A DNA stretch of 32,789 nt from JAYZQT01 sp964412235 (GTDB lineage Bacteria; Pseudomonadota; Alphaproteobacteria; MPNO01; UBA830). The notes under the pieces were generated by a model. It was given only the letters and a program-made list of their open reading frames with translations, was not told the DNA's origin and made no database searches. Below, piece by piece: positions 25,974 to 32,789 of this stretch. The stretch spans positions 1-32,789 of the forward strand of contig CAYPNT010000027.1 in the NCBI GenBank assembly GCA_964412235.1, read 5' to 3'. The position numbers and the translations under genes were made by a program. Positions within the stretch are counted from its first letter, which is position 1; every line of letters begins with the position of its first letter.

Positions 25974-27185
25974 ATGCTCGATGACAAACGTATATTACTA
26001 ATTATTTCTGGTGGTATCGCGGCATATAAAAGCCTCGAGCTTATAAGATGCCTGCGAGAACACAATGGCAAAGTCCGGTGCGTATTAACCAATTCTGCGG
26101 CAAATTTTATTACTCCCATCTCTGTTGCAACGCTTAGTGGAGATAGGGTGTACGGTGAACTGTTTTCGCTGACTGAAGAATCAGAGATAGGTCATATCAA
26201 ATTGTCACGTGATGCGGACCTTGTCGTCGTCGCTCCGGCCACTGCCAACATTCTTGCAAAAATGGCGCACGGCATAGCCGACGATCTTGCAACAACCCTC
26301 CTCTTAGCAACAGACAAAGATGTTTTAGTTGCTCCAGCGATGAATGTACGCATGTGGCAACACGCAGCGACCCAGGAAAACATTGCAACACTTAAAGGGC
26401 GAAACATTATTTTTTCCGGCCCCGTGCAAGGAAAGATGGCTTGCGGGGAATTCGGGCGAGGCAAAATGATAGAGCCACAGAAAATATTTCAAGAAATAGC
26501 GCGTTATTTTTCAATACCTGGCCCTCTAGCTGGACGACGAGCAATTGTCACGAGTGGGCCAACTTACGAAGCAATTGATCCCGTCCGTTACATAGGCAAC
26601 AGATCGTCGGGCAAGCAAGGCCATGCAATTGCTGCAGCGCTTTCGGGAATGGGGGCAGATACTGTTTTAATCACTGGACCTACCAACCAAGTAGATCCAT
26701 ATGGAGTGGAAATTGTTCGCGTAGAAACCGCGTTAGAAATGCACGCGGCAGTGTTCAATTCATTACCAGCCGACATTGCTGTTTGCGCAGCAGCCGTAGC
26801 TGATTGGCGAATAGAGAAAGCGGCGGATAGAAAGATAAAAAAAACGCACTATCCAAGACCACCACAACTAAATTTGATAGAAAACCCCGACGTTCTGCGT
26901 GAACTTTCAGCCGTTGGTGACAAGCGGCCACAATTAATAGTCGGTTTTGCGGCGGAAACAGAAAAAATAGTAAAGAATGCCTTAAAAAAACGAGCAAATA
27001 AAGGATGCGACTGGATTGTTGGTAACAATGTGTCTCTAGCATCAGGAACATTTGGGGGCAACAGTAATACAATCCATCTCGTAACCGAGAATGGTACTGA
27101 AGATTGGCCGAAGATGGATAAAACAGAAATCGCCGACCGCTTGGCTAAGCGCATTGCAGACCACTTTCTTAATATACCTCAGTAG
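25974..27185 (+). CDS. coaBC: Bifunctional CoA synthesis protein CoaBC (Dfp)
   Basis: 403 residues. The N-terminal PPC decarboxylase (CoaC, flavin-binding) shows SGGIAAYK (12-19), H74, PAMNVRMW (121-128) and C157 in GKMACGEFGRGKM. The C-terminal PPC synthetase (CoaB, from about 185) shows VTSGPTYEAIDPVRYIGN and SSGKQGHAIA, then AVADWRI and KIKK at 287-290. It joins cysteine to 4'-phosphopantothenate and decarboxylates the product toward coenzyme A. It follows ubiB after a 74-base gap. dut, which I often associate with coaBC in this order, is not found downstream. Confidence 0.97.
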   Translation: MLDDKRILLIISGGIAAYKSLELIRCLREHNGKVRCVLTNSAANFITPISVATLSGDRVYGELFSLTEESEIGHIKLSRDADLVVVAPATANILAKMAHGIADDLATTLLLATDKDVLVAPAMNVRMWQHAATQENIATLKGRNIIFSGPVQGKMACGEFGRGKMIEPQKIFQEIARYFSIPGPLAGRRAIVTSGPTYEAIDPVRYIGNRSSGKQGHAIAAALSGMGADTVLITGPTNQVDPYGVEIVRVETALEMHAAVFNSLPADIAVCAAAVADWRIEKAADRKIKKTHYPRPPQLNLIENPDVLRELSAVGDKRPQLIVGFAAETEKIVKNALKKRANKGCDWIVGNNVSLASGTFGGNSNTIHLVTENGTEDWPKMDKTEIADRLAKRIADHFLNIPQ

Positions 27186-27414
27186 GGCAAGGTAATACGT
27201 TTAACACTCGCGGTTATACTGCTCTATTAGTCTGATATATTATCTTCAGAGACCATGTAGCATTAGATACAATAATCTGCAATTAAGCCTGTACAAACAA
27301 ACCATTTGTTGGATTAACATTCCAAACCCGATAGAAAAGATTATTACTATAAAACCTTTATAAACGTCGTGCTCCTAGCCCTAAGAGATCTTAGGCAAAA
27401 CTCCGGAGAAGGGT

Positions 27415-28200
27415 ATGGACTTTACTGAAGAACAAATTCAGCGCTATGCCCGGCATATCGTGTTGCCAGAGGTCGGCGGGGTTGGCCAGAAAAAACTACT
27501 TACCTCACGTGTGCTTGTGATTGGTGCAGGAGGGCTAGGCACGCCCCTTTTAATGTATCTGGCAGCGGCAGGGGTGGGCACCTTGGGAATTGTTGACGAC
27601 GACGTCGTTGAACTGTCAAATTTGCAACGACAAGTGATTCATCAAACAAGGTCAATTGGTATATCGAAGGTTGAAAGTGCCGCCAAAGCAATTACTGACA
27701 TAAACCCTGGCCTTAAATTGATTCGTCATTGTGAACGTTTAACAAGATCTAACGTTGGCGAACTCATTGAGGGGTATGATATGGTTGCAGATGGAAGCGA
27801 TAATTTTGAAACGCGTTTTCTGGTCAACGACGCGTGCCATTTTGCTCAGAAGACCCTGGTATCAGCTGCTGTTCTACAATTTGAGGGGCAAGTGTCAACA
27901 TTCCGCTCGGGGCTTGGTATGGGTGACCCTTGTTACCGCTGCTTATATGAAAAACCACCTAGACCGGGCCTAGTGCCGAGTTGCGCGGAGGGCGGTGTTC
28001 TCGGGGCCCTTTCTGGAACTATCGGGTCACTGCAAGCAGTAGAGGTGATAAAAGAGCTGATAGGTATTGGAGATAGTCTTGCGGGCTTTCTTTTGATTTA
28101 TGATGCCCTAATTACTGAGGTTCGGAAATTAACACTGCCACGGAACCCCGATTGTGCTCTATGTGGCGATCAACCAAAAATCTCGAATCTCGCTGATTAG
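27415..28200 (+). CDS. MoeB/ThiF/HesA-family adenylyltransferase
   Basis: 261 residues, E1-like enzyme that activates the C-terminal glycine of a ubiquitin-like sulfur carrier (MoaD or ThiS type) with ATP. The nucleotide loop GAGGLG is at 37-42; DDDVVELSNLQRQ (61-73) and DGSDNFETR (126-134) are conserved. Zinc ligands C173, C176, C247 and C250 are present, and C190 is the usual conserved cysteine. There is no C-terminal rhodanese domain, so sulfur must come from another protein. The start has GGAG and GGG just before the ATG. The next gene, a DsrE-like protein, begins eight bases after its stop. Confidence 0.94.
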   Translation: MDFTEEQIQRYARHIVLPEVGGVGQKKLLTSRVLVIGAGGLGTPLLMYLAAAGVGTLGIVDDDVVELSNLQRQVIHQTRSIGISKVESAAKAITDINPGLKLIRHCERLTRSNVGELIEGYDMVADGSDNFETRFLVNDACHFAQKTLVSAAVLQFEGQVSTFRSGLGMGDPCYRCLYEKPPRPGLVPSCAEGGVLGALSGTIGSLQAVEVIKELIGIGDSLAGFLLIYDALITEVRKLTLPRNPDCALCGDQPKISNLAD

Positions 28201-28208
28201 ATATCATA

Positions 28209-28592
28209 GTGTCTTCACCTCAGAAATTCTCCTTTATCATTCAGTCAGACGACTACGACAAAGTGCACTCTGCGCTCGTCTTAGCAAGTGCCGCTTTAGC
28301 CATCGGTAAGTCGGTGACCCTTTTTTTTACGATGTCGGGAACACGTACCCTCACACATGGATGGGTAAAGAAAGGCCAGGAGGAGATCTTTAAAAAGAAA
28401 GGGTTGGCAACATTTGAGACCCTTCTTGATGCGTGCAATAAAATGGATGCCTCGATAATGGTGTGCCCAATGGGCTTATCTTCGGTCGACCTCACGGATC
28501 AAGATCTACGTAAGGACATAAAAATTATTGAAGGTAGTGCCGTGAGTTTTATATCTGATTTAGAGATTAATGGGTCTGTGCTCTATGTCTAA
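28209..28592 (+). CDS. DsrE/DsrF-like small protein
   Basis: 127 residues from a GTG at 28209. It shows the DsrE-type alpha/beta pattern: FSFIIQSDDYDKVHSALVLA (7-26), GKSVTLFFTM, then a regulatory middle and C86 in SIMVCPMGL at the usual position of the reactive cysteine; C76 lies nearby. DsrE relatives act as small sulfur-transfer or regulatory proteins; this form belongs to the peroxiredoxin-like subgroup and its exact role is unknown. It follows the MoeB-like gene by eight bases with no ribosome binding site, so coupling is likely. Its end converges on the dehydrogenase. Confidence 0.88.
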   Translation: MSSPQKFSFIIQSDDYDKVHSALVLASAALAIGKSVTLFFTMSGTRTLTHGWVKKGQEEIFKKKGLATFETLLDACNKMDASIMVCPMGLSSVDLTDQDLRKDIKIIEGSAVSFISDLEINGSVLYV

Positions 28593-28613
28593 CCGATAAT
28601 ACTGGTTTTTTGA

Positions 28614-29594
28614 TCAACCTTCACACACCCTATCAGGTGGTTTTTGATGAGTTAAAAAGCTCTTTATGTTTTCGATTACTTTATTGCCCATTGCCAACCT
28701 ACCTTCAAATGTTGCCGATCCTAAATGTGGAGCAAGAATAACATTCTCTAGCTTAAGAAGGCTACTCTCTACCCTTGGTTCGTGCTCATACACGTCCAGA
28801 CCCGCACCTGCGATAACGCCCTTAGTAATTAATTTAGCTAAAATTTTTTCATCTACGATTTCGCCTCGCGCCGTATTAATCAAGAACGCATGTGACTGCA
28901 TTAAACTCAGCCGGGCTTCATCCAACAAATGGTGAGTTTCCTGTGTGTATGGGCAGTTGACAGAGACATAATCCATTAACGAAAGCATATCTTCTAGGTT
29001 GCTCCAATACTTGGCTTTAAGTTTTGTTTCGACCACAGCATCAACCCGATTCCGATTGTGATAGTGTACCTCAATACCGAAACTTTGAACCCGGTGCGCC
29101 ACTGCTTGACCTATCCGACCCATGCCGATAATGCCCAGTTTCTTCTCAGAGAACCTATGTCCTATCATTGACGTCGGCGCCCACCCTTGCCATTCTCCCG
29201 AACGAAGCAATCTTTCTCCCTCTGTCAAGCGACGAGGTGCGGCCAACAATAGACAAACTGTCAAATCCGCTGTGTCGTTAGTTAATACACCCGGTGTATT
29301 GGTCACCACGATTTTCTTTTCAGCCGCGGCTGCTAAATCGATATGGTTCACACCAACACCAAAATTTGCGATTAGTTTTACGCTCTCGGGCAAACGCCGG
29401 ATTAGGTTCGCGTTAATGGTATCCGTGACAGTTGGTACTAGAACATCAGCACCCTCTGTCGAATTTATTATATCACTTTCGGACATTGGAATATCACTGA
29501 TATTCAGTCGAGTATCAAAGTGTCTCTTCAGGTGCATTTCTGTTTCAGAAAGGAGCTTGCGAGTGACAACAATGATAGGATTTCGAGTTTCCAT
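28614..29594 (-). CDS. D-isomer-specific 2-hydroxyacid dehydrogenase
   Basis: 326 residues. The NAD(P)-binding loop GMGRIG is at 157-162. The catalytic residues are R243 in NTARGEIVDE, E272 in YEHEP and H290 in LAPHLGS. FGVGVNHID (78-86) and NTPGVLTNDTADL (99-111) are typical of the glyoxylate/hydroxypyruvate reductase branch (GyaR/GhrB-like). It probably reduces glyoxylate or hydroxypyruvate, but the substrate is inferred from family only. The start ATG at 29594 has no strong ribosome binding site. It diverges from the SH3 gene with a 114-base gap. Confidence 0.94.
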   Translation of the reverse strand: METRNPIIVVTRKLLSETEMHLKRHFDTRLNISDIPMSESDIINSTEGADVLVPTVTDTINANLIRRLPESVKLIANFGVGVNHIDLAAAAEKKIVVTNTPGVLTNDTADLTVCLLLAAPRRLTEGERLLRSGEWQGWAPTSMIGHRFSEKKLGIIGMGRIGQAVAHRVQSFGIEVHYHNRNRVDAVVETKLKAKYWSNLEDMLSLMDYVSVNCPYTQETHHLLDEARLSLMQSHAFLINTARGEIVDEKILAKLITKGVIAGAGLDVYEHEPRVESSLLKLENVILAPHLGSATFEGRLAMGNKVIENIKSFLTHQKPPDRVCEG

Positions 29595-29671
29595 TTCAGG
29601 ACGTCTCCATTTTTTATATTCTTTGGTCTATCGGGCCCGATTGCCTAGAAAGCGCATTCTTATTTTAACAC

Positions 29672-29702
29672 TTGTGGTAGAAAACATCGGTCGTGTTATA
29701 AT
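29672..29702 (+). promoter_or_regulatory. Promoter with -10 TATAAT, possible leaderless start
   Basis: TATAAT (29697-29702) is an exact -10, with a weak TTGTGG at 29672-29677 (spacer 19). The expected transcription start is about 7 bases downstream, at or next to the ATG at 29709, so the SH3 gene may be leaderless. No ribosome binding site lies before it. Confidence 0.45.
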
Positions 29703-29708
29703 TTTAAA

Positions 29709-30233
29709 ATGTCGCAAATAGTAAAGATTAAAATTATTGGATTAATTATTATTCTGCTTTGTTCAACCGCTTGGGAGACTGACAGTATTTTCTCCGCAAG
29801 ACCGGCAATCGCCGGTGAAAAAGGTCTGCCTCTTCCTCGTTTTGTGTCATTGCGCGCTAATAAGGTCAATATGCGAACCGGACCCGGCAAACGCTATCCC
29901 GTGGACTGGATGTTCGTGCACCACGGATTACCTGTAGAGATCGTTGCTGAGTTTGACGATTGGCGGAGAGTTCGGGACTGGCAGGGCACGGAAGGTTGGG
30001 TGCACCGTTCAATGTTATCAGGAACACGGACAGTCGTGGTTAGAGGCGGGTTGCAACCGTTAAGACGGAATCCAAGCCCTAATGCGCCAATGATCGCACG
30101 CGTGATGGAAAAAGTTGTAGGCCGGGTTCTAACATGTGAAAAGAATTGGTGTAGAATTACTATTGGGAAAAAGAGGGGTTGGATGAGATACTCGCATCTT
30201 TGGGGTGTCTATCCAGAAGAAAAAATCAATTAA
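29709..30233 (+). CDS. Exported SH3-domain protein
   Basis: 174 residues. The N-terminus is a hydrophobic signal region (IKIIGLIIILLCSTAW) with a possible later cut near AIAG (34-36). Two bacterial SH3-like repeats follow: residues 45-103 with NMRTGPG at 54-60 and GWVHRSML, and residues 108-168 ending GWMRYSHLWGVYP. This matches the SH3_4-type exported proteins of alphaproteobacteria, thought to bind cell-wall or protein ligands. It neighbours the 2-hydroxyacid dehydrogenase divergently. The function is not known. The -10 lies six bases before the ATG. Confidence 0.9.
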   Translation: MSQIVKIKIIGLIIILLCSTAWETDSIFSARPAIAGEKGLPLPRFVSLRANKVNMRTGPGKRYPVDWMFVHHGLPVEIVAEFDDWRRVRDWQGTEGWVHRSMLSGTRTVVVRGGLQPLRRNPSPNAPMIARVMEKVVGRVLTCEKNWCRITIGKKRGWMRYSHLWGVYPEEKIN

Positions 30234-30289
30234 ATTTTTAATCTCAATTGGTTTTAAGAAACTCCTATTTCAGGCAGGATGCAAACTCA

Positions 30290-30880
30290 TCAATCAAAAT
30301 CATCTATAAGCGCTAAACGTACAGCTTCAGACATCCCGGCGCTGTGAGTATAATATTCATGTCTGAAACCTACAACTATATCTGCGTTGGGGCTCCGGAA
30401 GGCCTCTATTTGTGAGTTGGAAAAAGGAAAATGAATAAAGTGGACAGACGACGCTTTACCGTCCGAGTTGGTCCGATCTAAATCAATCTCAGGTATCCCA
30501 CTTATTAATTCGTCCTGAACTGATACAAACGCCGTATTTTCAATCCCGCCTAATATACCTAGCTCTTTCGCTCGCCTAGCTGGCTCTGTTATTTCTAGCA
30601 TCACTGTGGCGACTAGTTCTCGTCCTTGAGGTATCAGTGGGTTGTATGCGGCTAACTCGTCGGGTATTTGAGCATCACCCCCCCGCTCTATATGGAGCAT
30701 TTCATGGACTTGAAACCACATCGTCTCATAATTTTCAAAATAAAACATCGCATGCGGGCCAACTTCCATTCGACGGTGTTTTTTTATAGCGGTTAAAGAA
30801 AGCTGCTTTTCTTTCCGCCCATCGGCATAGTCTTCATAAGGCAAGATGTGCTCAAACGTTAACTTCTTTAACTTCTCCAT
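30290..30880 (-). CDS. DUF3501-family protein
   Basis: 196 residues from ATG at 30880. KLTFEHILPYEDYADGRKE begins the family; the middle has VGPHAMFYFENYETMWFQV and EMLHIE, and the C-terminal part has VHFIHFPFSN and EYYTHSAGM. The family has no assigned reaction. Several conserved-looking acidic and histidine residues suggest metal or substrate binding, but this is inference. The ATG is four bases after the stop of the Fe-S gene, so it is the last gene of the rubrerythrin/Fe-S/DUF3501 unit. An in-frame ATG at 30916 would overlap the Fe-S gene and is not preferred, because the family motif starts just after 30880. Confidence 0.9.
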   Translation of the reverse strand: MEKLKKLTFEHILPYEDYADGRKEKQLSLTAIKKHRRMEVGPHAMFYFENYETMWFQVHEMLHIERGGDAQIPDELAAYNPLIPQGRELVATVMLEITEPARRAKELGILGGIENTAFVSVQDELISGIPEIDLDRTNSDGKASSVHFIHFPFSNSQIEAFRSPNADIVVGFRHEYYTHSAGMSEAVRLALIDDFD

Positions 30881-30884
30881 GCGC

Positions 30885-32240
30885 TTACCCTTCAGTCCTT
30901 CGATAAGACTCCGCAATTAATTGCACTGGATGCAAAGCGCGTTCGGGTATAATTTGTGGTTCGTGTTCTTTAGCGTTTAGAGTTTGCATTCCTTGCAAAA
31001 GATGAATTCCAGCCAACGGACATTCGGATACAATATATTTCGGCAAAGCTTCCAATGCTTTTCGCGCCGAGGGTTGTCCAATTTTTATTGCAGTATCAAA
31101 ATTATCCTTCATCATGCCCCAAGCACCGCCATGCCCAGAACAACGTTCTATAACACTTACTTCCGCCCCGGGAATTATTCTCAACAATTCAGCGGCCTTC
31201 TGGCCAATGTTTTGCGCTCTCGAATGACAAGAAATATGAACCACAATATTCCCATCTAGCGGCTGCATCCCGTTAGCCATTCCCTCTTTTTTAGAAATAT
31301 CAACTATATATTCGCTTATATCTTTGGTCGCTCTTGCCAATAGTTTTATATCGTCATCATCCGGTAAAATTAATGGCCACTCGAACTTCAACATCAAAGA
31401 ACAACTGGGTGTAAGCGTGACGACGTCATAACCCTTTTGGATCCAAGGCTTAAAAGCCGAGGCAACCAAGCGGGCCTGTTTAGCTACCCCCTCTATATCA
31501 CCGTGCTCAAGCTTCGGCATACCACAACAAGCGGGGTGTAGAACCTTTGTATAAACCTCATTTCGCTGCAGTACTTCAAGCGCATCCTCACCCATAGTTG
31601 GATCATTATAATTTACAAAACAGGTTGCGTAGATAGCAACCTTACGACCTGGTAGTAGATCTACACCTACGTCTTCGATACGTTTTCTTTCCCTTGCGGA
31701 CAAGGGGTTGCGATGAAACTGTGGCAATTGGGCATTTCGGTCGATACCCACCACTGATTGTAACAATGGGCGGGTGACACTGTTGTCAATTTTCGTAACC
31801 CAATTCGATAGTGGTGCTACTGTACCAGCTGTTTTCCCGTTGCGATCTGTTTTCGCAATTTGCTTCTTGGTAAGGCTGACCCGGCCATTTTTATAGTCGA
31901 CGGCTCGATACCGCAGCATAAGGTGAGGAAGGTCTAAATTAAACTCGTGGGGGGGAACGTAGGGACACTTTGTTAAAAAACACATATCACAAAGCGTGCA
32001 CGCATCTATCACGGTTTTAAAATCCTCGGAACTTACCGTATCGAGTTCCATAGTCTCCGACTCATCAATTAGGTCGAACAACCTCGGAAAAGAATCACAC
32101 AAGTTATGGCAACGCCGACAGCCGTGGCATATATCAAATTGACGGCGAAGTTCTTTATCTAAGCTTTCTTCGTCGTAATACCCTCGGTTTTGCCATAGTA
32201 CTGGGCGCCGCTCGGGCGCGCCCAGGCTACCTTCTGACAT
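30885..32240 (-). CDS. CCG-domain iron-sulfur oxidoreductase (GlpC/HdrD-like)
   Basis: 451 residues. Two [4Fe-4S] ferredoxin motifs lie at C38, C41, C44, C48 and C81, C84, C87, C92. Two CCG-type domains follow: the first with C207, C238-C239-G240 and C280; the second with C338, C367 in ERCSGHGG and C407, where the usual CC is a single C. The arrangement is that of GlpC and heterodisulfide-reductase subunits that pass electrons to or from a membrane or soluble partner. No dehydrogenase subunit is next to it, so the partner is not GlpA/GlpB here. Good GAGGA lies seven bases before the ATG. It is between rubrerythrin and DUF3501 and is likely an electron carrier for rubrerythrin; this is inference. 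Confidence 0.93.
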   Translation of the reverse strand: MSEGSLGAPERRPVLWQNRGYYDEESLDKELRRQFDICHGCRRCHNLCDSFPRLFDLIDESETMELDTVSSEDFKTVIDACTLCDMCFLTKCPYVPPHEFNLDLPHLMLRYRAVDYKNGRVSLTKKQIAKTDRNGKTAGTVAPLSNWVTKIDNSVTRPLLQSVVGIDRNAQLPQFHRNPLSARERKRIEDVGVDLLPGRKVAIYATCFVNYNDPTMGEDALEVLQRNEVYTKVLHPACCGMPKLEHGDIEGVAKQARLVASAFKPWIQKGYDVVTLTPSCSLMLKFEWPLILPDDDDIKLLARATKDISEYIVDISKKEGMANGMQPLDGNIVVHISCHSRAQNIGQKAAELLRIIPGAEVSVIERCSGHGGAWGMMKDNFDTAIKIGQPSARKALEALPKYIVSECPLAGIHLLQGMQTLNAKEHEPQIIPERALHPVQLIAESYRRTEG

Positions 32241-32280
32241 GAACGGTCCTCAATAGAATTCACAGTGCAGACTAGAAATA

Positions 32281-32298
32281 GGGGAGCAAAACCTCCCC
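32281..32298 (-). terminator. Hairpin between rubrerythrin and the Fe-S gene
   Basis: GGGGAG (32281-32286) pairs with CTCCCC (32293-32298) around the loop CAAAAC. On the minus strand it is followed by TATTTCTAG. It can act as a partial terminator after rubrerythrin, allowing higher rubrerythrin than Fe-S protein expression. Confidence 0.5.
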
Positions 32299-32355
32299 CA
32301 GCTATTAGTTAATTTTTAATGTTCTACACATGCACCGTTTTAGCAAGCCGCCGTC

Positions 32356-32775
32356 TCAATCAAGTTCATCGAGAGCCTTCTGAAACCGACCCGCATGGGA
32401 ACGTTCGGCTTTTGCTAGGGTCTCAAACCAACCAGCAATTTCATCAAATCCTTCATCGCGAGCTTCCCGCGCCATCCCCGGATACATGTCCGTATATTCA
32501 TGTGTTTCTCCAGCAACCGCCGCTTTCAAGTTGTTGGATGTTGTGCCTATTGGCTCACCGGTTGCTGGATCACCCGTCTCTTCCAGATATTCCAGATGAC
32601 CGTGTGCATGACCGGTTTCACCCTCCGCTGTTGAGCGAAAAACAGCGGCAACGTCGTTGTATCCCTCTACATCTGCCTTTTGGGCAAAATAGAGATAACG
32701 GCGATTAGCTTGAGATTCTCCAGCAAACGCATCCTTTAAATTTTGTTCTGTTTTGGTTCCACCAAGTGACGGCAT
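32356..32775 (-). CDS. Rubrerythrin (diiron protein without rubredoxin domain)
   Basis: 139 residues, a ferritin-like four-helix bundle. The diiron ligands are visible: E20 with Y27 (ExxAxxxY), E53xxH56, E90 with E93, and E124xxH127. Rubrerythrins reduce hydrogen peroxide with electrons from a small redox protein. The C-terminal rubredoxin [Fe(SCys)4] domain of classical rubrerythrin is absent, so electrons must come from another carrier, and the adjacent Fe-S protein is the best candidate. The ribosome binding site AAGGAGG, with the ATG five to six bases on, is the strongest in the window. The gene is complete, its start lying 14 bases from the window edge. Confidence 0.95.
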   Translation of the reverse strand: MPSLGGTKTEQNLKDAFAGESQANRRYLYFAQKADVEGYNDVAAVFRSTAEGETGHAHGHLEYLEETGDPATGEPIGTTSNNLKAAVAGETHEYTDMYPGMAREARDEGFDEIAGWFETLAKAERSHAGRFQKALDELD

Positions 32776-32789
32776 GTCACCCTCCTTGT

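Noticed and set aside
27186..27414. Remnant of dut between coaBC and the MoeB-like gene
   Set aside because: I looked because dut often lies near coaBC, but no frame shows dUTPase motifs.
32319..32708. Plus-strand frame opposite rubrerythrin
   Set aside because: Antisense shadow of a gene with all its diiron ligands and a strong ribosome binding site.

Overview
The window looks like a chromosomal segment of a low-to-moderate GC alphaproteobacterium, probably free-living, aerobic or microaerobic, and related to the Rhodospirillales or marine lineages. The grounds are the core block rpsT, dnaA, dnaN, recF, gyrB next to mutM, ubiE, ubiB and coaBC; a RegB/RegA-type redox two-component pair; an MmcB-family protein; a UPF0260 cysteine-cluster protein; and HldE plus UDP-glucuronate decarboxylase for a Gram-negative envelope. 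Taxonomy is inferred from gene content only. No insertion sequence, phage module, CRISPR array or complete RNA gene was seen.

Layout. 1-533 has no convincing gene, but 436-451 matches the 3' end of a tRNA-Arg. 534-3836 holds an amidohydrolase (+), a TPR-methyltransferase (-) and an mmcB homologue (+). 3930-8521 (all -) reads regB, regA, UDP-glucuronate decarboxylase, hldE: redox sensing followed by envelope sugar synthesis. 8654-10229 (+) is a two-gene ABC-2 exporter divergent from regB. 10331-12029 holds an exported ankyrin protein (-), then SCO1 and a UPF0260 protein (+, overlapping). 12162-13877 (-) is a class A penicillin-binding protein and 14144-14632 (+) a GNAT acetyltransferase.

14639-22671 (-) is the replication block, read from right to left: small exported protein, rpsT, rhodanese-like protein, dnaA, dnaN, recF, gyrB. 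mutM (-) and ubiE-ubiB-coaBC (+) diverge at about 23570. 27415-28592 (+) is a MoeB/ThiF-type adenylyltransferase followed by a DsrE-like protein, a possible sulfur-handling pair. 28614-30233 holds a 2-hydroxyacid dehydrogenase (-) and an SH3 exported protein (+) that may be leaderless. 30290-32775 (-) is rubrerythrin, a CCG-domain Fe-S protein and a DUF3501 protein, a likely peroxide or redox module.

Most of the window is housekeeping. The points I would look at again are the rubrerythrin/Fe-S/DUF3501 operon with an internal terminator-like hairpin, the MoeB-DsrE pair, the inverted repeat between regB and the ABC exporter, the rhodanese gene four bases ahead of dnaA, the missing canonical start of the penicillin-binding protein, and the tRNA-like fragment near the left edge. 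None of these alone demonstrates a new system.
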